A DNA stretch of 64,000 nucleotides from Streptomyces sp. CB09001 (GCF_003369795.1 NZ_CP026730.1:3720001-3784000); one strand, 5' to 3'. Counted from the first letter of the stretch, positions 41,511 to 51,673 are shown. Translations and numbers: made by a program. Notes: a model not told the origin generated them from the sequence alone.

Positions 41511-42761
41511 GTGAAGGTCCTTGTCATCGGCGGCGGCGCCCGCGAACACGCCCTGTGCCGTTCCCTGTCCCTCGACCCCGACGTCACCGCGCTGCACTGC
41601 GCACCCGGCAACGCCGGTATCGCCGAGGTCGCCGAACTGCACCAGGTCGACGCCCTCGACGGCGCGGCCGTCACCGCGCTGGCCACCCGGCTCGGCGCCG
41701 AGCTGGTCGTCGTCGGACCCGAGGCGCCCCTGGTCGCCGGGGTCGCCGACGCCGTCCGCGAGGCGGGCATCCCGGTCTTCGGCCCCTCGGGGGAGGCGGC
41801 CCGGCTGGAGGGCTCCAAGGCCTTCGCCAAGGACGTGATGGCCGGCGCGGGCGTGCCCACGGCCCGCTCCTACGTCTGCACCGACCCCGCCGAGGTCGAC
41901 GCCGCCCTCGCCGCCTTCGGCGCGCCCTACGTCGTCAAGGACGACGGGCTGGCCGCGGGCAAGGGTGTCGTCGTCACCGACGACGTCGAGGCGGCCCGCG
42001 CGCACGCGAACGCCTGCGACCGCGTCGTCGTCGAGGAGTTCCTGGACGGCCCCGAGGTCTCCCTGTTCGCCGTCACCGACGGCGAGAACGTCCGCCCGCT
42101 CCAGCCTGCCCAGGACTTCAAGCGCGCCCTCGACGGCGACGAGGGTCCGAACACCGGCGGCATGGGCGCGTACTCGCCGCTGCCCTGGGCCGACCCGAAG
42201 CTGGTCGACGAGGTCGTGCAGAGCGTGCTCCAGCCGACCGTCGACGAGATGCGCCGACGCGGCACCCCGTTCTCCGGGCTCCTGTACGCCGGGCTCGCGA
42301 TCACCTCGCGCGGTGTGCGCGTGATCGAGTTCAACGCCCGGTTCGGCGACCCGGAGACCCAGGTCGTGCTGGCCCGGCTGAAGACCCCGCTCGCCGGTCT
42401 GCTGATGGCCGCCGCCACCGGCAACCTCGCCGACCTCGAGCCCCTGCGCTGGAGCGACGAGGCGGCCGTCACCGTGGTCCTCGCCTCGCACAACTACCCA
42501 GGCACCCCGCGCACCGGCGACCCGATCACCGGCCTCGACGAGGTGGCCGCGGAGGACGCCCCGCACGCCTACGTCCTGCACGCCGGCACCCGTGCCGAGG
42601 GTGACGCCGTCGTCAGCGCCGGAGGCCGCGTCCTGTCCGTCACGGCCACCGGCACCGACCTCACCGAGGCCCGCGACCGTGCCTACCGGGCGGTCGCCCG
42701 GATCGGCCTCGACGGCTCGCAGCACCGCACCGACATCGCGGCGAAGGCGGCGGGCGCGTAG
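41511..42761 (+). CDS. purD: Phosphoribosylamine-glycine ligase (GARS)
   Basis: Second step of purine synthesis: phosphoribosylamine + glycine + ATP to GAR. 416 aa, ATP-grasp fold: [16 protein letters not shown]-terminus, [54 protein letters not shown] and [12 protein letters not shown]. Probably leaderless from GTG 41511. Separate from the purC, purSQL and purFM clusters. Confidence 0.97.
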   Translation: MKVLVIGGGAREHALCRSLSLDPDVTALHCAPGNAGIAEVAELHQVDALDGAAVTALATRLGAELVVVGPEAPLVAGVADAVREAGIPVFGPSGEAARLEGSKAFAKDVMAGAGVPTARSYVCTDPAEVDAALAAFGAPYVVKDDGLAAGKGVVVTDDVEAARAHANACDRVVVEEFLDGPEVSLFAVTDGENVRPLQPAQDFKRALDGDEGPNTGGMGAYSPLPWADPKLVDEVVQSVLQPTVDEMRRRGTPFSGLLYAGLAITSRGVRVIEFNARFGDPETQVVLARLKTPLAGLLMAAATGNLADLEPLRWSDEAAVTVVLASHNYPGTPRTGDPITGLDEVAAEDAPHAYVLHAGTRAEGDAVVSAGGRVLSVTATGTDLTEARDRAYRAVARIGLDGSQHRTDIAAKAAGA

Positions 42762-42798
42762 CCCCTCACCCCCACGGCTTCACGGTCACCGAACCCGG

Positions 42799-42832
42799 CA
42801 GGCCCCGGCTCCGTCTCAGGAGTCGGGGCCTG
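42799..42832 (+). terminator. Terminator after purD
   Basis: 14-bp stem with one mismatch (42799-42812 with 42819-42832). The remainder of 42833-43076 has no gene and should hold the promoter of the next one. Confidence 0.65.
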
Positions 42833-43076
42833 ACCTTTGCTGTCCGTCTCCACCTTTCCCCAAAGCCATTCCATCGGGTGACCGATGGGCCATACGGCTG
42901 ACGGGGGCGGGGGCCCCAACTATGGTGCCGCGCAAGCATTCCGGCACTTGGCCCACCGGCATTGCGATGTCAGTGCCGGGTGCCACAGTGGGTGGAGTGA
43001 GCAAGAGCGGAAGCACAAAAGAGCAGCAGGACGGTCCAGGACAGACAGGACAGCGATGAGGGGGTGAGGTCCGGTC

Positions 43077-45020
43077 GTGACCGGTATCGGTGGTGTGGAG
43101 ATGGGTGCTCAAGCCGCGCGTTCCCGGGCACTGGCGGTGCTGCGGGTCCGCAGCCGCGCGCTGGCCGTGGCCCTGCTGCCCGCCGCCGTCGCCGTGATCC
43201 TTCTCGTCGGCGGCTCCACCGGGCGCCTGGCGGGCGGCGGCTGGGACGCCCTGCGCTGGGTCGTGTGCGTCCTCGCGCTGCTCGTCCTGCTGGCCGCCGC
43301 CGCAGTCGCCCTGGTCGTGGTCCGCTCCCGGCCCGCCGTGACCCCCACGGTCACGGTCGCCGAGGAGTCGGCGCCGGACCTCTACCGGTTGGTGCGCGAC
43401 CTGGCCGACCGGCTCGACGTCCCCGCCCCCTCCGCGATAGCGCTCACTCCGGACTGCGACAGCTGGCTGGAGGACCGCACCCGCCCGGCCCACTGCCCGC
43501 CCCCCGTGGAGAAGCACGACGACGACCTGGCCGGCCCGAGCGGGCTCGCCCGGGGCCGGAGCGTGGCCGCCGCGCCCGTCCTGGTCATCGGCTCACCGTT
43601 CCTGTGGTGGATGCGGGTGGGCGAGCTGCGCGCCGTCCTCGCCCCGGTCGTCGCCGGTACGGGGCCCTCGGCGCACCCCGACATAGCCGCGGCCCGGCGT
43701 TTCATACGCGGCCTGGACGCCGCCGTGGCGGTGGCCTCGGCGGGCCGGCGCGACCCGCTGTCCCGTGTGGCGTGCGCGGGCCTCGGCTGGGCCTCCCGGC
43801 TTCTGCTGCGCAGCTGCCGGGGTCACGCGACCGAGATGGAGCGCGGAGTCGCGGCCGCGGCCGCCGAGCGCGCACAGGCTGTGGACTACGGTCTGCGGAT
43901 CGTCGCGCAGGAGCAGGTCGGGCTCGCCTACGCGGGCTGGGACCGGCTGCTGACCCGGGTGGCGCTGCCCGCCTGGCGGATGGGCCGCTGGCCCTCCCGG
44001 CTGGACGTCGGTGTCGTCGCCGCCCTCACGGAGCTGTCGCGCCGGGACCGCCTGGCCGAGGGCTTCGCCTCCCGCCTCGGTGAGCGCCCCGCCTGTGATC
44101 TGCTGGAGGAGCCCGGGGCGATGGACGAGGCGGTCTCGCTCCTCGCCGCGCGTCTCTTCCACGGCGGGCCGGCCGAGACCGGCCCGGACTGGTCGCCGGT
44201 CGGGTGGGACGAGTATCCCGAGGAGGTCGTCGACCGGACCTGGCGCACGGACGCGGCCCGTCTGCACCGCGTGCTGGACGCCCTGGGCGTCCGCCGCGCC
44301 GCCGAGGGCGTCGCACCGGGCACGGACGGCCCGACCCTCGCCCGCGTCCTGGACCACCTCACGACCCCGGACGACGCGGTCACCGCCACCCCTGCCGACG
44401 CCGACGCGGTCACCGCCACCCCTGCCGACGCCGACGCGGCCGCCGACGCCGATGCCGACGCGGCCGCCGAGGCGGAGACGGAGGCATCGGCCGGGGGCGG
44501 CGCGGACGCCCCCGTCGGCACCCCGCACGCACACCTGCCGAACGGCGACCACGCCGCCGGCGACGAGGAAGACGAGGACGATCTCGCCGGCACCACCGCC
44601 CGCGGCGCCGCCCTGGCCGCCGGGCTCAGTGCGCAGCTGGCCCGGGAGGAGGCGGAGGCGCCTCCCGCCGCGGCCGGGGCCCCCTCGCCGAGCCCGCAGC
44701 CGGGAGCCGGAGCCGGTCCCGACGCGGCCCTCTGGGACGACCGCGCGCTCCCCCTCCTCCCGCTGCAGCCCCCGCGCACCGGGCGCGAGATCCTCACCGC
44801 GCACATCACGGCGATGGTGTGCTGCGCGGCGATGGACACCGCCGGGGCGGCCCCCGGCCTCGACTGGCTCGACGGGCCCTCGCTCCTGTTCGACGGCGCC
44901 CGCACCGCGGACCTGGCGCCCAGCGTGCTCAGCCTCGTCGAGACGGGCGACCCGGGCCCGCTGCGCGCCTGGATGACCGACCGCGGCATACGTCCCGAGA
45001 AGCCGGTGCGCCTGGTCTGA
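43077..45020 (+). CDS. Large membrane-anchored protein of unknown function
   Basis: 647 aa from GTG 43077. Two transmembrane helices near residues 20-45 and 60-85, then a mainly alpha soluble region (DLYRLVRDLADRLDVPAPSA; VIGSPFLWWMRVGELRAVLA, which recalls the zinc-peptidase M48/M56 surroundings but lacks HExxH), an acidic Ala/Asp/Glu low-complexity stretch (about 430-500, including a 30-bp direct repeat at 44373-44432) and a conserved C-terminus (REILTAHITAMVCCAAMDTA). Conserved in Streptomyces at this place as far as I recall; role unknown. Confidence 0.65.
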   Translation: MTGIGGVEMGAQAARSRALAVLRVRSRALAVALLPAAVAVILLVGGSTGRLAGGGWDALRWVVCVLALLVLLAAAAVALVVVRSRPAVTPTVTVAEESAPDLYRLVRDLADRLDVPAPSAIALTPDCDSWLEDRTRPAHCPPPVEKHDDDLAGPSGLARGRSVAAAPVLVIGSPFLWWMRVGELRAVLAPVVAGTGPSAHPDIAAARRFIRGLDAAVAVASAGRRDPLSRVACAGLGWASRLLLRSCRGHATEMERGVAAAAAERAQAVDYGLRIVAQEQVGLAYAGWDRLLTRVALPAWRMGRWPSRLDVGVVAALTELSRRDRLAEGFASRLGERPACDLLEEPGAMDEAVSLLAARLFHGGPAETGPDWSPVGWDEYPEEVVDRTWRTDAARLHRVLDALGVRRAAEGVAPGTDGPTLARVLDHLTTPDDAVTATPADADAVTATPADADAAADADADAAAEAETEASAGGGADAPVGTPHAHLPNGDHAAGDEEDEDDLAGTTARGAALAAGLSAQLAREEAEAPPAAAGAPSPSPQPGAGAGPDAALWDDRALPLLPLQPPRTGREILTAHITAMVCCAAMDTAGAAPGLDWLDGPSLLFDGARTADLAPSVLSLVETGDPGPLRAWMTDRGIRPEKPVRLV

Positions 45021-45184
45021 CCCTGGGCTCCGACGAATCGGACCCTCCCATTCCACTTTCGGCCGGTTCGCGACGAACAGTGACAGCCCGCGTGCGAAAT
45101 GTGATGTGCTGGGACCGATCGCGCACATGGCAAAGGCGTTCGTCATACGCACGACCACGGGGGCACGAGGGAGGGGACTGTCCC

Positions 45185-46642
45185 ATGGGCTCCGAGCAGA
45201 TCCGCCGTTGGGAGTCGGGAGCACTCGCGCACGCCGTGACGGACCCCTTCGGGCAGGGGCCGGTCCCCTGGCTGCGCGGCGGCGAGACGTACTTCGGCGA
45301 CACCGGCCAGGTGGTCGCCTGGTACGCGGACCAGGACCGCACCGGGACCGAGACCGGTCCCCGCGCCGCGGACGACGTCCGCCGCCAGATCAAGGGCTTC
45401 ACCGCGACGGGTGCCGCCGCCCCCGGCGAGGCCATCGACTTCCACGTCACCGTCGACCCGCCGCAGCAGTTCAGCGTCGACGTCTACCGGATCGGGCACT
45501 ACGGCGGCGACGGCGCCGCCAAGATCACCACCAGCCCCCGCCTGTCCGGCATCGTCCAGCCCCCGCCGCTCGCCGCCGACCGCACGGTCTCCTGCCACCA
45601 CTGGTGGCTGTCGTGGCGCCTGCAGATCCCCACGTACTGGAACATCGGCGCGTACGTGGCCGTGCTCACCACCGCCGACGGCCACCGCTCGCACGTCCCC
45701 TTCACGGTCCGCGACGACCACCCGGCCGACCTGCTCCTCCTCCTGCCGGACGTCACCTGGCAGGCGTACAACCTCTACCCCGAGGACGGCCGCACCGGTG
45801 CCAGCCTCTACCACGCCTGGGACGAGGAGGGCCGGCTCCTCGGCGAGGCGGACGCCGCGACGACCGTCTCCTTCGACCGCCCGTACGCCGGGGCGGGTCT
45901 CCCCCTCCACGTGGGCCACGCCTACGACTTCATCCGCTTCGCCGAGCGCTACGGCTACGACCTCGCCTACGCCGACGCCCGCGACCTGCACTCCGGCCGG
46001 ATCGACCCGGCCCGTTACCGGGGCCTGGTCTTCCCCGGCCACGACGAGTACTGGTCCACCGCCATGCGCCGCACCGCGGAACTGGCCCGCGACCGGGGCA
46101 CGTCCCTGGTCTTCCTCTCCGCCAACACCATGTACTGGCAGGTGGAGCTGGCCCCCTCCCCCTCCGGCGTCGCCGGCCGCCTGCTGACCTGCCGCAAACG
46201 CAAGGGGCCCGGCCGGCCCGCGCTGTGGCGGGAGATCGACCGCCCCGAGCAGCAGCTGCTCGGCATCCAGTACGCCGGCCGGGTCCCCGAGCCCCACCCG
46301 ATGGTCGTCCGCAACGCCGGTCACTGGCTCTGGGAGGCCACCGGAGCGCACGAGGGCGACGAGATCGAGGACCTGGTGGCGGGCGAGGCCGACCGCTACT
46401 TCCCGCGCACCGCGCTCCCCGGGCACGACGAGCGCGTCCTGCTCGCCCACTCCCCGTACACCGACGTGGACGGCGTCCGGCGCCACCAGGAGACGTCGCT
46501 GTACCGGGCTCCGTCGGGCGCCTGGGTCTTCGCGTCCGGCACCTTCGCCTGGTCTCCGGCCCTGGACCGCCCCGGCCACGTCGACCCGCGGGTCCAGCGC
46601 GCCACCGCCAACCTCCTGGACCGCATCTGCAAACGCGACTGA
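45185..46642 (+). CDS. N,N-dimethylformamidase large-subunit-like protein
   Basis: 485 aa. The sequence VTVDPPQQFSVDVYRIGHYG, PDVTWQAYNLYPEDGRTGAS, FIRFAERYGYDLAYADARDL, PGHDEYWS and FLSANTMYWQVEL is that of the DMFase beta-subunit-like domain (a Rossmann-like / glutaminase-type fold that cleaves formamides). No small subunit gene is nearby and no signal peptide is present, so substrate and activity are open. GGGAGGGGA precedes ATG 45185. Confidence 0.82.
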   Translation: MGSEQIRRWESGALAHAVTDPFGQGPVPWLRGGETYFGDTGQVVAWYADQDRTGTETGPRAADDVRRQIKGFTATGAAAPGEAIDFHVTVDPPQQFSVDVYRIGHYGGDGAAKITTSPRLSGIVQPPPLAADRTVSCHHWWLSWRLQIPTYWNIGAYVAVLTTADGHRSHVPFTVRDDHPADLLLLLPDVTWQAYNLYPEDGRTGASLYHAWDEEGRLLGEADAATTVSFDRPYAGAGLPLHVGHAYDFIRFAERYGYDLAYADARDLHSGRIDPARYRGLVFPGHDEYWSTAMRRTAELARDRGTSLVFLSANTMYWQVELAPSPSGVAGRLLTCRKRKGPGRPALWREIDRPEQQLLGIQYAGRVPEPHPMVVRNAGHWLWEATGAHEGDEIEDLVAGEADRYFPRTALPGHDERVLLAHSPYTDVDGVRRHQETSLYRAPSGAWVFASGTFAWSPALDRPGHVDPRVQRATANLLDRICKRD

Positions 46643-46751
46643 GCCGCGCACCCCGCCACCCCGCCGCCCCGCCGGTCGCCCTCCCCGCCGGTCGCCCTCC
46701 CCGCGACGTACGGGACAATCGACGTACTGTTCAGAACCACGGGGAGGAACC

Positions 46752-47651
46752 GTGTCCGGATTCGTTGAAAAGCCCGAGCCGATCCAGGTTCCGGGTCTGG
46801 TGCATCTGCACACCGGCAAGGTGCGCGAGCTGTACCGGAACGAGGCGGGCGACCTCGTGATGGTCGCCAGCGACCGCATCTCCGCGTACGACTGGGTGCT
46901 GCCGACCGAGATCCCCGACAAGGGCCGGGTCCTCACCCAGCTCTCCCTGTGGTGGTTCGACCAGCTCGCCGACCTGGCCCCGAACCACGTCCTGAGCACC
47001 GAGCTGCCCCCCGGCGCCCCCGCCGACTGGGAGGGCCGCGCCCTGGTCTGCAAGTCGCTGCGGATGGTCCCCGTGGAGTGCGTGGCCCGCGGCTACCTCA
47101 CCGGCTCGGGCCTGGCGGAGTACGACGAGACCCGCACCGTCTGCGGCCTCGCCCTCCCCGAGGGCCTCGTCGACGGTTCCGAGCTGCCCGCCCCGATCTT
47201 CACCCCGGCCACCAAGGCCGAGGTCGGCGAGCACGACGAGAACGTCTCCTACGAGGAGGTCGCCCGCCAGGTCGGCGCGGACACCGCGGCCGCCCTGCGC
47301 CAGGCCACCCTCGCCGTCTACTCCCGGGCCCGGGACATCGCCCGCGAGCGCGGCATCGTCCTCGCCGACACCAAGTTCGAGTTCGGCTTCGACGGGGACG
47401 ACCTGGTCCTGGCCGACGAGGTCCTCACCCCGGACTCCTCCCGCTTCTGGCCGGCCGACCGGTGGCAGCCGGGCCGCGCGCAGCCGTCGTACGACAAGCA
47501 GTTCGTGCGGGACTGGCTGACGTCGGCGGAGTCCGGCTGGGACCGCAGGAGCGAGCAGCCCCCGCCGCCGCTGCCGCAGCAGGTCGTGGACGCCACCCGC
47601 GCCAAGTACGTGGAGGCCTACGAGCTGCTGACCGGCCAGAGCTGGTCGTAG
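46752..47651 (+). CDS. purC: SAICAR synthase
   Basis: Joins CAIR and aspartate with ATP to SAICAR. 299 aa; GKVRELYRNEAGDLVMVASD and SAYDWVLPTEIPDKGRVLTQ N-terminal ATP site, VPVECVARGYLTGSG, LPAPIFTPATKAEVGEHDEN, VLADTKFEFGFD, DEVLTPDSSRFWP. Longer than E. coli PurC, as usual in actinobacteria. GTG 46752 with GGGGAGGA. Confidence 0.97.
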   Translation: MSGFVEKPEPIQVPGLVHLHTGKVRELYRNEAGDLVMVASDRISAYDWVLPTEIPDKGRVLTQLSLWWFDQLADLAPNHVLSTELPPGAPADWEGRALVCKSLRMVPVECVARGYLTGSGLAEYDETRTVCGLALPEGLVDGSELPAPIFTPATKAEVGEHDENVSYEEVARQVGADTAAALRQATLAVYSRARDIARERGIVLADTKFEFGFDGDDLVLADEVLTPDSSRFWPADRWQPGRAQPSYDKQFVRDWLTSAESGWDRRSEQPPPPLPQQVVDATRAKYVEAYELLTGQSWS

Positions 47652-47672
47652 CGGCGGAAGGCCGCACACGAA

Positions 47673-47700
47673 GAAGCCCCCGGCCGGAACCGGGGGCTTC
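47673..47700. terminator. Bidirectional terminator purC / tRNA-Gly
   Basis: A perfect 11-bp stem (47673-47683 with 47690-47700) between the stop of purC and the 3' end of the convergent tRNA. Confidence 0.75.
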
Positions 47701-47705
47701 TCTTC

Positions 47706-47781
47706 TGGAGCGAACGACGAGGTTCGAACTCGCGACCTCAACCTTGGCAAGGTTGCGCTCTACCAACTGAGCTACGTTCGC
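47706..47781 (-). tRNA. tRNA-Gly(GCC)
   Basis: 76 nt with encoded CCA: acceptor GCGAACG/CGTTCGC, D-loop with GG, anticodon loop TTGCCAA, T-loop TTCGAAC. Canonical. Confidence 0.95.
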
Positions 47782-47818
47782 ACTGCGTGCCGTGGATCTC
47801 TCCGTGGCGCGACAGCCA

Positions 47819-48433
47819 CTATACCCAACCGCGCTCCCTCGCGAGCCGCACCGCCGCGTGCCGGTTCTCCGCACCGAGCTTGCTCGCGGCCGACGACAGG
47901 TAGTTCCGTACGGTGCCCTCGGCGAGCGCGGCCCGCTCGGCGATCTCCGAGACGGGCGCCCCGTCGGCGGCGTGCTCCAGCACCTCGGCCTCGCGCGCGG
48001 TCAGCGGCGAGTCCCCGGCGGAGATCGCGTCGGCGGCCAACTCGGGGTCGACGTAACGGTTTCCGGCGTGCACCGTGCGGATCAGCTCGGCGAGCCGCTG
48101 GGCGCTGACCGTCTTGGGGACGAACCCGCGCACACCCGCCGCGAGCGCCCGCTTCAGATGCCCCGGACGCCCGTGACTGGTCACGATCAGCACCTTGCAG
48201 GCGGGCAGCTCGGCCCGCAGCGATGTGGCGACCTTCACACCGTCGGCGCCGGGCATCTGGAGGTCCAGCACGGCGACGTCCGGCGCGTGTGCCCGCGCCA
48301 TCGCGAGTGCTTCGGGACCGGTGGCCGCCTCGGCGACGACGACGAGGTCGTCCTCCAGGGACAGCAGGGCCGCCAGGGCCCCGCGGATGAGGTGCTCGTC
48401 GTCGGCGAGCAGGACGCGCACGGCCGTCGTCAC
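47819..48433 (-). CDS. NarL/FixJ-family response regulator
   Basis: 204 aa. Receiver with acidic pocket D11/D12 and phospho-acceptor D57 (VAVLDLQMPGADG), K105-type lysine in GFVPKTVS, and a LuxR-type C-terminal HTH (LTAREAEVLEHAADGAPVSE, GTVRNYLSSAASKLGA). GTG 48433 with GGAGG overlaps the kinase stop as GTGA. Last gene of the leftward ABC-kinase-regulator operon; likely controls the exporter. Confidence 0.93.
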   Translation of the reverse strand: MTTAVRVLLADDEHLIRGALAALLSLEDDLVVVAEAATGPEALAMARAHAPDVAVLDLQMPGADGVKVATSLRAELPACKVLIVTSHGRPGHLKRALAAGVRGFVPKTVSAQRLAELIRTVHAGNRYVDPELAADAISAGDSPLTAREAEVLEHAADGAPVSEIAERAALAEGTVRNYLSSAASKLGAENRHAAVRLARERGWV

Positions 48434-49677
48434 GACGCGACCTCCAGCGCGGCCCCCGCCGCGGTGTCCGGCAGCGGCACCTCGGCCGTCAGCCGGAACA
48501 CGCCCTTGCCGACGGGCCCCGCCTCCAGCGTCCCGTCCACCGCGGAGAGCCGCTCCCGCAGCCCCGCGAGCCCGGAGCCGCCCGAGCCCGCCGGGGGTCC
48601 CTCTCCCGTCGCCTCGGCCACCCCGTCGTTCTCCACCGTCAGCACCGCACGTCCTTCCGACATCCGCACCGTCACAGCGACCTTCTTGGCGTCCCCGTGC
48701 CGCAGCACGTTCGTGGTCGCCTCCCGCACCACCCAGCCGAGCGCCGACTGCACCTCGGGGGGCAGGCCGGACGTGTCCCCGGTGACCTTCGCGGCGATGC
48801 CCGCCGCCGAGAGCACTCCCCGGGCGCCGGCCAGTTCGACCTCCAGGGCGGCCTCCCGGTAGCCGCGCACGACGTCCCGGACCTCGCGCTGCGACTCCTG
48901 GGCGATGCGCTGCACCTCGATCATCTGCTCCACCGCCTCGGGCCGCCCGCGCCGGGACAGCTGGACGGCCAGCTCGCTCTTGAGCGCGATCACCGCCAGG
49001 TTCCGGCCCATCACGTCGTGCAGGTCCCGGCCGAACCGCAGCCGCTCCTCGGCGACCGCGAGCCTGACCCGGGTCTCCTTGGCGTCGTCGAGCGCGTAGA
49101 CCGCGTTGAGCAGCCAGAGGGAGAAGATCGAGGTGACGGCGAGGAACCCGCCGGTCACCATCACCAGGCCGGCCAGCACGACCGACGCGAGCAGGGGCAT
49201 CTCCAGCGGGAACGTCAGGAGCCCGGCGCCCACCGCGAAGGCCCCGACGACGGCGACCCTGCGCCGCCACCCCCGCAACCCGAGCGTGATGACACCGGCG
49301 GCGTAGCACAGGACCCCGCCGTAGACCGAGCCCGCCGCGGTCTCCACCTCACCGGACGGTCCGCGCTCCGCGATCACGACCGCGGTGACCGAGACGACGG
49401 CGGAGACGACGACGAGCGCCCACATCTGCCGCACGGGCTGCGGGCGCCGCCCGCGCGTCCAGTCCAGCGCCCGGGACGAGACCAGCATGCAGACCGCTGC
49501 GTGCGCGGTGACCAGCAGGCACAGCACGGTGGCGAGCCCCGCGCCGGTCCGGCCGTAGGCGGACACCCCCAGCGCCAGGATCTCGATGACCCCGAAGAAG
49601 TGGAACGACCACCGCGTGTACGTCTCCACCTTCTCCGGCGTGCTCTTGACCCGCCACCATCCGCCCGGCCTGCGCAT
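48430..49677 (-). CDS. DesK-type sensor histidine kinase
   Basis: 415 aa. Five or six transmembrane helices (about 25-190) form the sensor; the HisKA_3 dimerisation box RFGRDLHDVMGRNLAVIALK puts the phospho-His at H220; the HATPase domain has REATTNVLRHGDAKKV and GSGLAGLRERL. No extracellular sensor domain, so it likely senses the membrane or a compound in it, as is common in kinases paired with ABC exporters. Confidence 0.93.
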   Translation of the reverse strand: MRRPGGWWRVKSTPEKVETYTRWSFHFFGVIEILALGVSAYGRTGAGLATVLCLLVTAHAAVCMLVSSRALDWTRGRRPQPVRQMWALVVVSAVVSVTAVVIAERGPSGEVETAAGSVYGGVLCYAAGVITLGLRGWRRRVAVVGAFAVGAGLLTFPLEMPLLASVVLAGLVMVTGGFLAVTSIFSLWLLNAVYALDDAKETRVRLAVAEERLRFGRDLHDVMGRNLAVIALKSELAVQLSRRGRPEAVEQMIEVQRIAQESQREVRDVVRGYREAALEVELAGARGVLSAAGIAAKVTGDTSGLPPEVQSALGWVVREATTNVLRHGDAKKVAVTVRMSEGRAVLTVENDGVAEATGEGPPAGSGGSGLAGLRERLSAVDGTLEAGPVGKGVFRLTAEVPLPDTAAGAALEVAS

Positions 49678-49706
49678 CCGTCCGCCACTCCCGCTCGACT
49701 CGCACC

Positions 49707-49733
49707 TCAGTCACGTCAGTCACGTCAGTGCCG
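49707..49733. repeat. 9-bp tandem repeat (TCAGTCACG) upstream of kinase gene
   Basis: Two perfect copies (49707, 49716) and one degenerate copy (49725) between permease stop and kinase start. Confidence 0.5.
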
Positions 49734-50540
49734 CGGCTCCCACCGGAACCGCCGCCGTACAGCAAACACCGCCAGGACGGTCCAGGCCACCGCCGTCGCC
49801 GCGGCGCCCAGCGTCTCGGCCGCCGACAGGTCGCCGGTCCAGCCGCCGCGCACCAGGGTGACGACCGGGGTCAGCGGCAGCAGCTCGCAGACCGAGGCCA
49901 CCCGGTCGGGCAGCAGCTCCAGCGGGAAGAACAGGCCGGAGGCGAGCATCGAGACGAACGTGAACGGCAGCGGCGTGACCTGCGCGCTCTCCCCGGTCCT
50001 GGTGAAGCTCGCGGTGACGGCCGCGAGCGCGGCGCACATCACCAGGCCCAGCAGCAGGCCGACGACGCTCAGCAGGGGTGCCGACGGCGCCGGCAGGTCG
50101 AGTAGGACCGCGCAGCCCACCGCGAGCAGCAGGGACTGCACGAGCCCGCTGAGCACGGCCGGCAGGGCGGAGCCGGCGAGGATCTCCGCGTCCCGCAGCT
50201 CGCCGGTGCGCAGCCGCTTGAGGACGAGTTCCTCGCGCCGGACGACGAAGACGCCGACGAGGGCCGAGTAGACGGCGAACAGCAGGGAGAAGCCGATCGC
50301 GGCGGGCAGCACGAGCGTGCCGATGGTCAGCCCCGCCTTGCCGAGGTCCATCTCCTCGGCTCCCGCCCGCACGCTGAACGGCATCACGAACGGGATGAAC
50401 AGCGCGGCGAAGACGGTGCCCTTGTTCCGCCCGAGCAGGGTCAGCTCGGCGCGCGCGAGGGCGGTCATGCGGCTCCTCGGCGTGGTGACCGCCGTCCGGG
50501 CGGGACCCTTCGCGCGGGCCGGTGCGTCCGTGGCGCTCAT
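49725..50540 (-). CDS. ABC-2 type exporter permease
   Basis: 271 aa with six transmembrane helices: FAALFIPFVMPFSVRAGAEE, ..., FVSMLASGLFFPLELLPDRV, the last matching the ABC2_membrane signature. Probably exports a drug, peptide or lipid. ATGA overlap with the ATPase gene. Confidence 0.92.
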   Translation of the reverse strand: MSATDAPARAKGPARTAVTTPRSRMTALARAELTLLGRNKGTVFAALFIPFVMPFSVRAGAEEMDLGKAGLTIGTLVLPAAIGFSLLFAVYSALVGVFVVRREELVLKRLRTGELRDAEILAGSALPAVLSGLVQSLLLAVGCAVLLDLPAPSAPLLSVVGLLLGLVMCAALAAVTASFTRTGESAQVTPLPFTFVSMLASGLFFPLELLPDRVASVCELLPLTPVVTLVRGGWTGDLSAAETLGAAATAVAWTVLAVFAVRRRFRWEPRH

Positions 50541-51517
50541 GCCGCGTACTCCTTCTCCGTCGTGTCCTTCGTGGTGCCGTCCGACCTCGCCGACACCTTC
50601 TTGGCGATGCTGAGGAAGGCCTCCTCCAGGGACGCCGAGCGCACGTCCAGACGGCGCAGCTCCACCGCGGCCTGCGCGGCCCACACCAGCAGGCCGGTGG
50701 CCGCGCGCTGGAGTTCCCGGGTGCGCAGCTTCACCGTCCGGCCGTCGATCTCGTGGTCGCTCACGCCGAGTTCGCCGAGCGGCGGCAGGTCGCCCACGAA
50801 GTAGCCGTCGGGCAGTTCGAAGGAGATGTGGGACGGCTGAGCGGCGGTCACCTCGGCCGGAGTGCCGGTCGCGGCGATCCGGCCGTCGTGCATGATCGCG
50901 AGCCGGTCGGCGAGGTGCTCGGCCTCCTCCAGGTAGTGCGTGGTCAGCAGCACCGTCGCGCCCTGGTCGCGCAGGGCCCCGACCAACTCCCAGGTGTCCC
51001 GGCGGCCTTCGGCGTCCAGGCCGGTGCTGGGCTCGTCGAGGAAGAGCACCTCGGGGTCGCCGAGCAGCGCGAGCGCCAGGTCCAGGCGGCGCCGCTGGCC
51101 CCCGGACAGCTGCTTCACGCGGGTGTCGGTCTTCGACTCCAGACCGACCAGCGCCAGCACCTCGGCCGGCGGCCGGGCACCGCTCACGCACCCCGCCCAC
51201 ATCCGTGCCGTCTCGGCGACCGTCAGCTCGGAGGGGAAGCCGCCCTCCTGGAGCATGACCCCGGTGCGGGGGCGCACCGCGGCCCGCTCGGTGTACGGGT
51301 CGTGCCCGAGGACCCGTACCCGCCCGCCGGCCGGAGCGGCCAGCCCCTCCAGCAGCTCGACCGTCGACGTCTTGCCGGCGCCATTGGTGCCGAGCAGGGC
51401 GAAGACCTCACCGCGGCGCACGGAGAAGTCGATTCCGCGCACGGCCTCGAACCCGCCCCCGTACACACGCCGAAGGTCGGTGACCTCAATCACGTGTTCG
51501 TGCTCGTTCGTTTGCAT
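50537..51517 (-). CDS. ABC transporter ATPase
   Basis: 326 aa DrrA-like ATPase: Walker A GTNGAGKT, Q-loop VMLQEGGF, signature LSGGQRRRLDLALALL, Walker B VLFLDEPSTGLD, H-loop TTHYLEEAE, and a DrrA-type C-terminal extension. First gene of a four-gene operon (ATPase, permease, histidine kinase, regulator), an arrangement used for drug or antimicrobial-peptide response. Confidence 0.95.
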   Translation of the reverse strand: MQTNEHEHVIEVTDLRRVYGGGFEAVRGIDFSVRRGEVFALLGTNGAGKTSTVELLEGLAAPAGGRVRVLGHDPYTERAAVRPRTGVMLQEGGFPSELTVAETARMWAGCVSGARPPAEVLALVGLESKTDTRVKQLSGGQRRRLDLALALLGDPEVLFLDEPSTGLDAEGRRDTWELVGALRDQGATVLLTTHYLEEAEHLADRLAIMHDGRIAATGTPAEVTAAQPSHISFELPDGYFVGDLPPLGELGVSDHEIDGRTVKLRTRELQRAATGLLVWAAQAAVELRRLDVRSASLEEAFLSIAKKVSARSDGTTKDTTEKEYAA

Positions 51518-51637
51518 GCTTCGAGCATTCCGGCGCGCGGGGCGGGACGACAGTGCGGCCCGTCATCACCCGGCATGACAAATGTCAGGCGCGGACCGCG
51601 GTGTGTGTGGGCGGGCCCGGGGACCGAACGCACGAAA

Positions 51638-51665
51638 AGACCCCGGTCCTGGAGGACCGGGGTCT
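51638..51665 (-). terminator. Terminator after the second tRNA-Gly(GCC)
   Basis: A perfect 13-bp stem (51638-51650 with 51653-51665) just beyond the tRNA 3' end. Confidence 0.7.
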
Positions 51666-51673
51666 GATTCCCG

